Source of the DNA: CABYIR01 sp038103905
GTDB taxonomy: Bacteria > Pseudomonadota > Alphaproteobacteria > Pelagibacterales > AG-422-B15
Direction of reading: 5' to 3'
Assembly: GCA_038103905.1 (NCBI GenBank)
Contig: JAYNZW010000016.1
Location: 1 to 21,397 of the forward strand
Length of the DNA: 21,397 bases
Under the pieces are notes generated by a model. That model was not told the DNA's origin and ran no database searches. It was given only the letters and a program-made list of their open reading frames with translations. Both the position numbers and the translations under genes were made by a program. Shown here piece after piece: positions 1 through 8,471 of this stretch. Within the stretch, counting starts at the first letter, position 1. Every line of letters starts with the position of its first letter.

Positions 1-761
<761 letters not shown>

Positions 762-1010
762 AAAAATGACGCACACAAATTATTGGCGGTGTTATATAAA
801 ATTAATTACATAACCCAATACGTGTACGGTTATTCTGTACTGCGAAATTACCGCCCACGTTTCTCTTTCAATTTACTTTTCCAACAGCATAAAAGCGCAC
901 AAAATCTCCTATCTCTTAATAAAAAAGAAGAAAAATTTGGTTGCTATTATTTTAAAGCCAACAAAATCAGCTATGTGCCGCAAGTTCAGAAGCATCACCA
1001 AACAAGGGTG
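762..1010 (-). other. rRNA operon leader (5' external spacer), with hairpin
   Basis: This gene-free stretch lies between the 16S 5' end and the candidate rRNA promoter and would be transcribed as the pre-16S leader. It holds an imperfect hairpin at 821-859: CGTG and CGGT (821-824, 827-830) pair with ACCG and CACG (850-853, 856-859) across a two-base internal loop. I see no convincing boxA antitermination motif. The RNase III stem cannot be judged because its partner lies 3' of 16S. Open reading frames on the plus strand here lack any protein-like character and run into the rRNA. Confidence 0.6.
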
Positions 1011-1018
1011 AGGAGCTT

Positions 1019-1044
1019 TTTATAGAATAACCGCCATAAGTCAA
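1019..1044 (-). promoter_or_regulatory. Candidate rRNA operon promoter
   Basis: On the minus strand a TTGACT -35-like box (1039-1044) precedes TATAAA (1019-1024), followed by AAG. The spacing between them is 14 nt, shorter than the sigma70 ideal of 17. An offset TAAAAA -10 would give 16 nt, and TTGCTT with TATAAA would give 18. The position about 260 nt upstream of 16S suits a stable-RNA promoter. Bases 1045-1165 beyond it are extremely AT-rich. They could act as an UP-like element for this promoter and also carry the divergent promoter of the M23 gene, for which I see no clear -35/-10 pair. Confidence 0.45.
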
Positions 1045-1165
1045 GCAACATGAACAAAAAATGGCTGTAATTTGGGAATAAATTGGTTCAAGAAAACCTA
1101 TATTTTTCAGTTACTTAATATATAAAAAAAAAATAAATAATCCTTTTAGTATTTTATTTGAAATT

Positions 1166-2467
1166 ATGTATACCAAAAAATCAATTATGATGTTTTTTCT
1201 CAAAAAAAAGACGACTCTTTTAATCTTCATTCTTTTTCTTGGTGTCATTGGAACTGCATTTTTCTTGAGTCTCAATTTTTCAAATCTTGATAATTCAAAT
1301 GCCAGTAATTTTGACGTATCAAATTCAATTTTGCCTCTTGATGATAAAACTAATAACCTTCAAATTTCTTACAAATATCAAGAAATATATTTTATAGAGT
1401 CTGGTCAAACATTTTCAAACTTTCTCGATCAATTTGATTTAAAAATTAAAGAAAAGACAAAAGTGATAAACTTAGTATCAGAAGAAATTGATCTAAAAAA
1501 AATAAGGATTGGTACTAAAATTGAAATAAATTCTAGTAAAGTTAATGGAAACAAAAAAATTGATTACATAATTATTTACCCAAATAAAGAACGTAGTATT
1601 TATCTGGATTTTCAGTCTGAAGAAATTGAACTTCAAGTTGATAATCTTAAAATTTTCAAATCTTCAAGGTTTGTTGAAGTAGAGGTTAATAATAGCATCT
1701 ATCAATCGATGATAGAAAAAAATATACCTGAAAATATCATAATGGAATTTATAAAACTTTTTAGTTTCGATATTGATTTTCAAAGAGATATTAGAAAAGA
1801 AAATATACTCACATTGTATTTTGATTATTACAAAGATGAGAAGCAAAACTATGTTAAGTCAGATGTAATTAATTTTGCTAAAATAAAACTTCATAATCAA
1901 TCATATGAACTCTACCGTTTTACTGATGATAAGGGGGAGTTAGTAGATTATTTTGACTCAAATGGCAAAAGTGCAACGAAAGCTCTTATGAAAACTCCAA
2001 TAAACGGTGCAAGGCTATCATCTGCTTATGGAATGAGAAAGCATCCAATTCTAGGGTATAATCGTTTACATCAAGGAGTTGATTTTGCTGCACCCATAGG
2101 AACGCCTATTATGGCTGCCGGAACAGGACGTATTGAAAAAATTGGAACCAATGGTGGAGCTGGAAAGTATATAAGAATAAAGCACTTAAATGGTTATAAA
2201 ACTGCATATGCTCATTTGAATTCATATGCATCAGGAATGAGTAAAGGAGTAAAAGTGCGTCAAGGTCAAACAATTGGATTTGTTGGTTCTACAGGATTGT
2301 CAACTGGACCTCATTTACATTATGAGGTGTGGTTCAATAATAAAAAAATAAACCCAATGACCATGAGGTTACCCTCAGGAGTAAAATTAAATGACGGTCA
2401 ACTTGAAAAATTTAATAGATTTAAACAAAAAATAGATTCGGAGATGAATAACAAAATCAATTTATAG
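1166..2467 (+). CDS. Membrane-anchored M23 family metallopeptidase
   Basis: This is a peptidoglycan endopeptidase-type protein of 433 residues. It has a short basic N-terminus and a hydrophobic segment at about residues 17-36 (signal anchor or uncleaved signal), so the rest should lie in the periplasm. The middle part (about 60-260) looks like the N-terminal regulatory or LysM-like region common in such proteins. The LytM/M23 domain covers about 275-400. The metal ligands are present: His302 and Asp306 in HQGVD, and His385 in HLH (383-385), with His350 in the YAHLN segment as the second catalytic histidine. It is therefore probably an active zinc enzyme and not an EnvC/NlpD-type degenerate activator. 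The start ATG at 1166 has no clear ribosome binding site, and ATGs at 1187 and 1190 are alternatives that keep the membrane segment. Its 3' end overlaps the convergent DUF4167 gene by 11 bp. The exact peptide bond cut is unknown. Confidence 0.93.
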   Translation: MYTKKSIMMFFLKKKTTLLIFILFLGVIGTAFFLSLNFSNLDNSNASNFDVSNSILPLDDKTNNLQISYKYQEIYFIESGQTFSNFLDQFDLKIKEKTKVINLVSEEIDLKKIRIGTKIEINSSKVNGNKKIDYIIIYPNKERSIYLDFQSEEIELQVDNLKIFKSSRFVEVEVNNSIYQSMIEKNIPENIIMEFIKLFSFDIDFQRDIRKENILTLYFDYYKDEKQNYVKSDVINFAKIKLHNQSYELYRFTDDKGELVDYFDSNGKSATKALMKTPINGARLSSAYGMRKHPILGYNRLHQGVDFAAPIGTPIMAAGTGRIEKIGTNGGAGKYIRIKHLNGYKTAYAHLNSYASGMSKGVKVRQGQTIGFVGSTGLSTGPHLHYEVWFNNKKINPMTMRLPSGVKLNDGQLEKFNRFKQKIDSEMNNKINL

Positions 2468-2825
2468 ACTTAGTTTCTTCTGCCGTTAGATCTTTTTTTT
2501 CTAATTTAGATTTAGTCTCTTCAGAGTTATCGGCTTCTTCAATTTTTTTTGAGTCACTTGATTTGCCGTTCGTGGTACCGTTGGTACGAGCATTTCTTTC
2601 ATTTAACATTCGACTATAATGTTCAGCATGCTGAAGGTAGTTTTCAGCGCCAATGTAGTCTCCTGACGATGTCGCATCTTTAGCTAAATTTCTATACTTC
2701 TCTAATACTGTAGATAAGCTTCCGGTAACCCTAGAACTATTGTTCATTGAGCCGTTGCCAAAGCTATCGTTACTATTTCTATGATTGTTTGCTCTTTTAA
2801 AAGGAGCTCTTTTTTTATATTTCAC
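2457..2825 (-). CDS. DUF4167 family protein
   Basis: This small, basic, low-complexity protein has 122 residues. The N-terminus (1-35) is rich in Lys, Arg, Asn and Gly, which suggests RNA or ribosome contact. The core at about residues 38-75 carries the DUF4167 signature: KYRNLAKDATSSGDYIGAENYLQHAEHY, a helical segment conserved across Alphaproteobacteria. The C-terminus (about 85-122) is a charged Lys/Glu tail. Many relatives are longer, so this is a compact version. The start is GTG at 2825, with an AGGA-like site rather far upstream. It is the last gene of the lysC-ispG-prfA-prmC cluster, 99 bp after prmC, and its neighbourhood with release-factor genes is conserved in the class. The function is unknown; a translation-related role is inference from context and charge only. 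Confidence 0.9.
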   Translation of the reverse strand: MKYKKRAPFKRANNHRNSNDSFGNGSMNNSSRVTGSLSTVLEKYRNLAKDATSSGDYIGAENYLQHAEHYSRMLNERNARTNGTTNGKSSDSKKIEEADNSEETKSKLEKKDLTAEETKSIN

Positions 2826-2860
2826 TTTTGAAAAAATTATCCTGTAATTTTGGAAAATAG

Positions 2861-2878
2861 TACAATTTTATAATTGTA
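2861..2878. repeat. Perfect short inverted repeat between prmC and DUF4167 gene
   Basis: TACAATT-TTAT-AATTGTA is a perfect 7-bp stem with a 4-base loop, in the 99-bp gap downstream of prmC and upstream of the GTG start of the DUF4167 gene. There is no T-run after it in the direction of transcription, so it is a poor intrinsic terminator. It could be an operator, an mRNA-end stabiliser, or chance in AT-rich DNA. Confidence 0.3.
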
Positions 2879-2924
2879 AACATCGCTAAACTAGTCTTAG
2901 ACATTAAAATAATCAAGTATTTAT

Positions 2925-3767
2925 TTAATTCATCTTTGAAACAATACAACGTGGTCTATTTGTTAAATCATTTTCAATTGCAATCACTGAAAAATTGTTA
3001 TCTTTCAATATGTTAGATATTGAAATGCTGTCACGATAATCAATTTCAAAAAATACATAACACTTCTTATCGTTAGTTGATTTAATATTTTTTATGATTT
3101 TTTTATAACAATCTTTAGTTCCATTTTTTGGGAATAACGCTAAATGGGGCTCAAAATTTATAACTTCTTCTTTTATTTCATGTTTCTCAGCTAAAGAAAC
3201 ATAAGGAGGGTTACAAATAATGACATCATATCCATTTGTATCAAAACTAAAAAAATCATTAACATAAAATGATAGATTTAAATTTCTATTAATATGTTCT
3301 TTATTTTTAATTGCTATGGAAATTGCATTTTCAGAAATATCAATGCCTGTTCCATGACAGTACTTTAGTTCTTCTAATACTGAAATTATTAAGCAGCCCG
3401 AACCTGTACCAAGATCAAGAAAGTTTAGGTCTTCAGTGAAGGGTGTGTGTTTTATTATACTCTCAATGAGAGTTTCAGAATCAGGACGGGGTATTAAGGT
3501 ATCTTTGGTTACATAAAAAGTGTTTTTCCAAAAATCTTTTACTCCAGTGATATGAGCAATTGGCTCATGTCTCATTCGTCTTTGTATTTTTGATTTATAA
3601 GACTCAAAATCACTATTTGATATATTCGTGCTTAATGACCTTATGAAGTCTTCATCATTGATATCTAATTGATTTTTTATTAATAGCTTAGCATCAATCT
3701 TTGCCTGATTTAGCCCAGACTCAAAAAGAATCTTTGAACCATAATTTAATGCCTCAGAAATATTCAA
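2925..3767 (-). CDS. prmC: Peptide chain release factor N5-glutamine methyltransferase PrmC
   Basis: PrmC transfers a methyl group from S-adenosylmethionine to the Gln of the GGQ motif in release factors, which raises termination efficiency. The 280 residues match the family's usual length. The N-terminal helical substrate-binding domain is about 1-85. The Rossmann methyltransferase domain follows with a DLGTGSG SAM loop (about 118-124) and the diagnostic NPPY motif at 186-189. The start is TTG at 3767, which overlaps the prfA stop as TTGA. A good AAGGAG site lies about 7 nt upstream (complement at 3773-3780), so the TTG is well supported and translation is coupled to prfA. Its protein substrate RF1 is encoded directly upstream. 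Confidence 0.96.
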   Translation of the reverse strand: MNISEALNYGSKILFESGLNQAKIDAKLLIKNQLDINDEDFIRSLSTNISNSDFESYKSKIQRRMRHEPIAHITGVKDFWKNTFYVTKDTLIPRPDSETLIESIIKHTPFTEDLNFLDLGTGSGCLIISVLEELKYCHGTGIDISENAISIAIKNKEHINRNLNLSFYVNDFFSFDTNGYDVIICNPPYVSLAEKHEIKEEVINFEPHLALFPKNGTKDCYKKIIKNIKSTNDKKCYVFFEIDYRDSISISNILKDNNFSVIAIENDLTNRPRCIVSKMN

Positions 3768-4819
3768 GACTTATCTCCTTGAGCTGCAATATTCAGATTA
3801 GATATTATTTCATCTAATCCATCAGCATTTAGAATTTGTTCTAATTTATACAGCGTTAGATTTATTCTGTGATCCGTAACTCTGCCTTGTGGAAAATTAT
3901 ATGTCCTAATTCGCTCAGATCTGTCTCCTGAACCAATTTGAGACTTACGCTTATCAGCTATTTCATCTGCTTGCTTCTTTCTTTCATAATCATAAAGCCT
4001 AGTCTTTAATACAATCATTGCTTTTGCTCTATTTTTATGTTGAGATTTTTCATCTTGTTGCTGAACAACGATACCTGATGGTAAATGTGTAATTCGAACT
4101 GCACTATCTGTTGTATTGACTGATTGTCCTCCCGGTCCACTAGACCTGAAGACATCAACTCTTAAATCTTTTTCCTCGATATCTATATCGACATCATCAG
4201 CTTCAGGCAAAACAACCACACTTGCTGCAGAAGTATGAATTCTTCCCTGAGACTCAGTTTCTGGAACTCTTTGAACTCGATGAACACCTGACTCATATTT
4301 TAACAATGAGTAGACACTTTTTCCTGATATCTTAATTGTACTTTCTTTAATGCCTCCATGATCTGAGTCAGAAATAGAAATAATTTCGAATTTCCACTTC
4401 AAATTTTCAGAAAATTTTTGGTACATTCTGAATAAATCACCAGCAAATAAAGCTGCTTCATCCCCTCCTGTTCCTGCTCGTATTTCAAGAATAACATTCT
4501 TTTCATCCAAAGGATCTTTTGGTATCAAAGCAGCCTTAAGATTTCTCTCACTAACTTCAAATTTTTCTTGAGCCTCTTGTAATTCTTTTTTTGCAATAGA
4601 GGAAATTTCTTCATCATCTTCACCTAGAAGCTCATTTAAATCAGAGATCTCTGCTTTAATATTTTGAAATTCTTTTATACTTTCAATGATTGGCTTTAAA
4701 TCTGAATATTCTTTTGAAACTTTTATATATTCTTCTTTGTCACTTATCGAAGCATTAAGCTGATCTTCAAGCACTTTGTAACGATCAATGAACTTTTTTA
4801 ATTCTTCAGTTTTTATCAT
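3764..4819 (-). CDS. prfA: Peptide chain release factor 1 (RF1)
   Basis: RF1 reads UAA and UAG stop codons and triggers peptide release on the ribosome. The codon-recognition tripeptide PxT is PET at residues 186-188, inside the RVQRVPETESQGRIHTSA block that marks RF1 and not RF2. The catalytic GGQ is at 230-232 in RSSGPGGQSVNTTDSAVR; its Gln is the PrmC target. An N-terminal coiled-coil domain fills about 1-100. From the ATG at 4819 the protein is 351 residues and starts MIKTEELKKF, in line with the family. A TTG at 4840 would add 7 residues and a longer overlap with ispG, and I think it less likely. The gene overlaps the ispG end by 14 bp and is coupled to prmC. No recoding site of the RF2 type is expected or seen. 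Confidence 0.96.
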   Translation of the reverse strand: MIKTEELKKFIDRYKVLEDQLNASISDKEEYIKVSKEYSDLKPIIESIKEFQNIKAEISDLNELLGEDDEEISSIAKKELQEAQEKFEVSERNLKAALIPKDPLDEKNVILEIRAGTGGDEAALFAGDLFRMYQKFSENLKWKFEIISISDSDHGGIKESTIKISGKSVYSLLKYESGVHRVQRVPETESQGRIHTSAASVVVLPEADDVDIDIEEKDLRVDVFRSSGPGGQSVNTTDSAVRITHLPSGIVVQQQDEKSQHKNRAKAMIVLKTRLYDYERKKQADEIADKRKSQIGSGDRSERIRTYNFPQGRVTDHRINLTLYKLEQILNADGLDEIISNLNIAAQGDKS

Positions 4820-5900
4820 TTTTTGAAATCTTATCTTCAACTAGTTGAACAATATGATCTACAATCTCTGAGTTATTGATCTTATGATCAGCTACTCCTG
4901 AAAGATAAATCATATTCGTATCCTTACCACCTCCAGTTAAACCAATTTCACTTTTCAAAGCTTCACCGGGGCCATTAACAACACAGCCTATAATTGATAG
5001 AGTAAGAGATTCTTTAATGTGACTTAATTTTTGTTCTAAAATTTTCACAGTCTCAATTACTGGAAAGCCTTGTCTAGCGCAGGACGGACAAGAAACAATC
5101 TTGACACCTCTAGATCTTAAATCAAGGCTTTTTAAAATTTCAAAGCCAACTCTAACTTCTTCAATTGGATCATCAGTAAGTGAGACTCTAATTGTGTCCC
5201 CTATCCCATCCATAAGTAAATTACCTAAACTAATTGCAGATTTAATTGAACCGCTTAAAAATGTGCCTGCTTCAGTTAATCCAAGATGAAAAGGGTAATC
5301 ACATTTATCTGACAATTTTCTATAAGCCTTGATAGTTGTATGAATATTTGACGCTTTCACGCTAATCTTAAAGTTTTCAAAATTATTGTCCTCAAGAAGC
5401 TGGATGTTTTCAATGGCGCTTTCAACCATTGCATCAGCACAAGGTTCTTTATATTTTTTTAGAATTCTTTCAGAGAGTGATCCTGCATTTACGCCTATCC
5501 TCATACTGATATCATTTGATTTAGCTGCAGAAATAACTTCTTTTATTTTGTGTGGACCAATATTTCCAGGATTAATTCTCAAACATGAAGCCCCTGAGTC
5601 AGCGGCTTCAAGAGCTCTTTTGTAATGAAAATGTATATCTGCTACTATTGGCACAGAAACTTGACTAATAATACTTTTGAGAGCAGTAGATGATTTTTCA
5701 GTTGGACACGATACTCTAACAATATCTACTCCCTCACTTTCAAGATTAATTACTTGAGCAACAGTTGCATCTATATCCTCAGTGATAGTGTTTGTCATTG
5801 ATTGAACAGATATTGGGGATTCTCCTCCAATATTTATTTTGCCAATACGAACAACTTTCGTTTTTCTACGCAAATAATTATTATCAATATTATATGTCAT
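4806..5900 (-). CDS. ispG: 4-hydroxy-3-methylbut-2-en-1-yl diphosphate synthase IspG
   Basis: IspG (GcpE) catalyses the reductive step from MEcPP to HMBPP in the non-mevalonate isoprenoid pathway, using a [4Fe-4S] cluster. The 364 residues begin with the typical block (VRIGKINIGG, then SPISVQSMTNT), followed by the TIM-barrel. The C-terminal cluster domain has all ligands: Cys271 and Cys274 in CPSC, Cys306 in GCVVNGPGE, and Glu313. These match E. coli 270/273/305/312 with an offset of one. The short bacterial form without the plant-type insert is present. The ATG at 5900 directly follows a palindrome with an A/T tract after lysC. The 3' end overlaps prfA. Finding it inside a lysC-prfA cluster is unusual; many alphaproteobacteria have ptsP there. 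Confidence 0.97.
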   Translation of the reverse strand: MTYNIDNNYLRRKTKVVRIGKINIGGESPISVQSMTNTITEDIDATVAQVINLESEGVDIVRVSCPTEKSSTALKSIISQVSVPIVADIHFHYKRALEAADSGASCLRINPGNIGPHKIKEVISAAKSNDISMRIGVNAGSLSERILKKYKEPCADAMVESAIENIQLLEDNNFENFKISVKASNIHTTIKAYRKLSDKCDYPFHLGLTEAGTFLSGSIKSAISLGNLLMDGIGDTIRVSLTDDPIEEVRVGFEILKSLDLRSRGVKIVSCPSCARQGFPVIETVKILEQKLSHIKESLTLSIIGCVVNGPGEALKSEIGLTGGGKDTNMIYLSGVADHKINNSEIVDHIVQLVEDKISKNDKN

Positions 5901-5910
5901 AAATAAAAAA

Positions 5911-5930
5911 AATTTCTCTTAAGAGAAAAA
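5911..5930 (-). terminator. Palindrome with T-tract between lysC and ispG
   Basis: TTTCTCTTAAGAGAAA (5913-5928) is a perfect 16-bp palindrome just after the lysC stop. In the direction of transcription it is followed by a T-rich run (complement of 5901-5912). The stem is short and A/U-rich, so it would be a weak or partial terminator that tunes ispG against lysC, or an attenuator-like element. The T-tract runs into the ispG start region. Confidence 0.35.
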
Positions 5931-5937
5931 TTATCAG

Positions 5938-7176
5938 TTAGGGTTTATCTAATTCAAAAACATCGTGAAGTGCATTTACTGCATCATTAGTTTTTGACTT
6001 ATCGATCAAAACACTGACCTTAATTTCAGAAGTTGATATTACCTCAATATTGATGCCTTGGGCAGACAGGCATTCAAACATTTTTGCAGCAATTCCAGGT
6101 TGATTTCTCATTCCAGAGCCTATAATTGAAACCTTGGATAAATTATCTTCACTTAGCACTTCTAAGAAATGCATTTCACTTTTTAAAGATGATATGACAT
6201 CAAGAGATTTTTGCAAATCAGACATAGGAACAGTAAACGTCATATTTGTTTTTTTTCGTTCAATAAAATTGTTTTGAACAATCATATCAACATTTATTGA
6301 TTGATCAGATAAGGATCTAAATATTTTAGCTGCTATCCCAGGTTGATCAACTAAATCAATTATTGTAATTTTTGCCTCATCTTTTGAATAAGCAACACCT
6401 GTCACAGGTTTTGCTTGATTTTCATCAATGTCAAAAGATATCTGAGTTCCTTTTTCTTTGGGAGAAAAAGTTGATCTTACTTGAACATCAACATTCGCAA
6501 TCATTGCTGACTCTACTGATGAAGTTTGTAAAACTTTTGCACCTTGAGATGCCATTTCAATCATTTCTTCATATGAAATCTTATCTAACTTTCTAACTTT
6601 ATCTGTCATTTTTGGATCAGATGTATAAACACCATCAACGTCCGTATAAATATCACACCTATCAGCTTTTATTGCAGAGGCTAAAAATACAGCGGTATTA
6701 TCCGAACCACCTCTTCCAATTGTAGTTATACGAGAATCAGGTGATAATCCTTGAAACCCTGCTAGTACAGAAACCTTTTTTTTCTTAAAACATTCGTTTA
6801 TTTTATCAGGAATAATTTTACTAATATTAGCATTTCGATGAGATTCATTTGTGATTATTGGAAGTTGCCAACCTAACCAAGACATGGCTGGTATACCAAT
6901 CTCATTTAAAGCTAGTGACATAAGACCAGAAGTTATTTGCTCACCAGATGACACGACAACATCATACTCAGAGTCAAATATACTGGAGTCATAATTATCA
7001 CTATGAAAATCATTTACAAAATTAATTAAACTATTTGTTGTTCCAGCCATAGCTGAGACTACTACTGCAATATTATGACCATTATCATACTCTTTTTTTA
7101 CAATCTGAGCAGCTGACTTAATCAATTCTGACGAAGCAACTGAAGTTCCCCCAAATTTTAACACTAGTGTGGACAT
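5938..7176 (-). CDS. lysC: Aspartate kinase
   Basis: The enzyme phosphorylates L-aspartate with ATP, the first step towards lysine, threonine, methionine and diaminopimelate. It is 412 residues, the normal size of a monofunctional aspartokinase. The N-terminal amino-acid kinase domain begins with KFGGTS (7-12) and contains the GRGGSDNTAV nucleotide/substrate block near 150-160. Two ACT domains follow at about 275-340 and 350-405, each with the QPGIAAK motif, so feedback control by lysine and/or threonine is expected from the family. The start is ATG at 7176. It is the first gene of the minus-strand cluster and is divergent from ubiG. Because the ACT part can be made alone in some bacteria, an internal start is conceivable, but I see no evidence for one. 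Confidence 0.97.
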   Translation of the reverse strand: MSTLVLKFGGTSVASSELIKSAAQIVKKEYDNGHNIAVVVSAMAGTTNSLINFVNDFHSDNYDSSIFDSEYDVVVSSGEQITSGLMSLALNEIGIPAMSWLGWQLPIITNESHRNANISKIIPDKINECFKKKKVSVLAGFQGLSPDSRITTIGRGGSDNTAVFLASAIKADRCDIYTDVDGVYTSDPKMTDKVRKLDKISYEEMIEMASQGAKVLQTSSVESAMIANVDVQVRSTFSPKEKGTQISFDIDENQAKPVTGVAYSKDEAKITIIDLVDQPGIAAKIFRSLSDQSINVDMIVQNNFIERKKTNMTFTVPMSDLQKSLDVISSLKSEMHFLEVLSEDNLSKVSIIGSGMRNQPGIAAKMFECLSAQGINIEVISTSEIKVSVLIDKSKTNDAVNALHDVFELDKP

Positions 7177-7288
7177 TTTTTAGTTTACGATTAAATAAGA
7201 TATAATCTAATAAAATTTAAATAGTTTTAAGTTGAATAAGGATTACTTTATATAATAATTTTAATCAAGCATAAGTTTGGCTATAAAG
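7177..7288. promoter_or_regulatory. Divergent promoter region lysC / ubiG
   Basis: This 112-bp AT-rich gap lies between the two divergent starts. On the plus strand TTGAAT (7232-7237) and TATAAT (7251-7256) are good box matches but only 13 nt apart. TAATAA at 7253 would give 15. No clear pair is visible for lysC. No riboswitch-like structure such as a lysine box is apparent; the gap is too short for one. Confidence 0.35.
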
Positions 7289-8023
7289 ATGGAACACAGC
7301 AGTATAAATGCCCAAGAAGTAAAGAAATTTACAGAACTAGCTAATGAATGGTGGAAGCCAAATGGTAAATTTAAAACTTTACATAAATTCAATCCATCAA
7401 GATTAGATTTCATAATTAGAAACATTAAATCAAACTTTTCTATACCTAATGAGTTTAAGCAAAAACCTTTTGCAGGCTTATCAATTTTAGATATTGGGTG
7501 TGGGGGCGGCCTACTTTGTGAACCTCTAGCAAGACTTGGGGCAAGTGTTACAGGAATAGATGCTTCAAAAAAAAATATTGAGGCGGCATCAATACATGCA
7601 AAAAATAATAATCTCGATATTAATTATATTCATACTACAGTTGAAGAATTAGATATAGATGGAACTTTTGACACAATTCTTAATATGGAAGTTGTAGAAC
7701 ATGTAAATAATCAAAAAATGTTTATAAAAAGAAGCTGTGATTTATTAAAAAAAAATGGACTAATATTTATTGCAACATTAAATAAAACTCTATTCTCTCT
7801 TATTTTTGCTAAATATACTGCTGAGTATATTCTTAACTTTTTACCAAGAGGCACGCATGATTGGAACAAATTTCTTACTCCAGAAGAAGTATACTCTTTT
7901 CTACTTCAAAATAATTGTGATGTTTTAGATGCTGTGGGAATAAACTTTAACCCCTTTTTTAATAGCTGGAAAGAGTCAAAAAATATGAAAGCAAACTTTA
8001 TGGTAACTGGAAAAAAAAATTAA
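7289..8023 (+). CDS. ubiG: Ubiquinone biosynthesis O-methyltransferase UbiG
   Basis: UbiG performs both O-methylations of the ubiquinone head group, using S-adenosylmethionine. The N-terminus has the characteristic EVKKFTELANEWWKPNGKF and LHKFNPSRLDFI blocks. The SAM loop LDIGCGGGLLCEPLARLG follows, with Asp68-Gly74 counted from the ATG at 7289, and then VTGIDAS. The C-terminal RGTHDWNKFLTPEE segment is also typical and helps membrane and substrate binding. From ATG 7289 it is 244 residues. A TTG at 7277 would add four residues; neither start has a clear ribosome binding site, and I chose ATG. It stands alone on the plus strand, and its stop overlaps the convergent DUF1178 gene by 4 bp. ubiG next to lysC is common in Alphaproteobacteria. 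Confidence 0.96.
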   Translation: MEHSSINAQEVKKFTELANEWWKPNGKFKTLHKFNPSRLDFIIRNIKSNFSIPNEFKQKPFAGLSILDIGCGGGLLCEPLARLGASVTGIDASKKNIEAASIHAKNNNLDINYIHTTVEELDIDGTFDTILNMEVVEHVNNQKMFIKRSCDLLKKNGLIFIATLNKTLFSLIFAKYTAEYILNFLPRGTHDWNKFLTPEEVYSFLLQNNCDVLDAVGINFNPFFNSWKESKNMKANFMVTGKKN

Positions 8024-8439
8024 TTTTCTTTTTTATCTATCCAGGGAATTGTGGCAACCTCAATACCTTCATCTTGCAGTTCTTTTACATCATCCTTTGA
8101 AGCCTTTCCATAAATTGGCTTCTTTTTTATCTTGTCATAATGTATCCGTCTTGCTTCGTAAGTAAAATTATCTCCGACGTATTCTGCATTTTTTTCAACA
8201 AAGCTTTGAACATCTTTTATTTTTGATTTTAGTTCAGTGAGTATTTTATTTTGACTAATACTTGAATTTTTATTTAATGAAATATTTGGAGCTGAAAGAC
8301 CTTTTTTTACATTAAAAGATCCACATTGAGTACATTCAACTAAATTTTTTTTAATTTGAGATTGACATGAAGTATGCGTATCAAACCACCCCTCAAATTC
8401 ATTTGAACAATCCTCACAAATTATACTTAAAACAATCAT
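8020..8439 (-). CDS. DUF1178 family protein
   Basis: This small protein of 139 residues has function unknown. The N-terminus fits the DUF1178 pattern: a first Cys pair at Cys8/Cys11 followed by NEFEGWF, then a second pair at Cys36/Cys39 in VECTQCGS. Together they form a rubredoxin-like zinc ribbon. The KKGLSAPNISL segment after it is also conserved. The C-terminal half (about 70-139) contains the family-typical VGDNFTYEARRIHYDK and the final EGIEVATIPW stretch. It is the last gene of the grxC-hydrolase-DUF1178 cluster, 32 bp after the hydrolase. The association with a glutaredoxin and a nitrilase-fold enzyme recurs in Alphaproteobacteria and hints at a redox or metal-related role; that is inference. 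Confidence 0.93.
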   Translation of the reverse strand: MIVLSIICEDCSNEFEGWFDTHTSCQSQIKKNLVECTQCGSFNVKKGLSAPNISLNKNSSISQNKILTELKSKIKDVQSFVEKNAEYVGDNFTYEARRIHYDKIKKKPIYGKASKDDVKELQDEGIEVATIPWIDKKEN

Positions 8440-8471
8440 ATAGATAGATATGTGTATTTAATCAAAGTTTT

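Noticed and set aside
4820..4840. TTG-initiated seven-residue extension of prfA
   Set aside because: The ATG at 4819 fits the family N-terminus better, shortens the overlap with ispG, and the TTG has no ribosome site.
5101..5625. Open frames antisense to ispG
   Set aside because: They mirror a conserved gene with all catalytic residues intact; composition is that of complementary codons.
7177..7288. Lysine riboswitch upstream of lysC
   Set aside because: The gap is only 112 bp of low-complexity AT-rich sequence without conserved riboswitch elements, and lysine riboswitches are not typical of this class.
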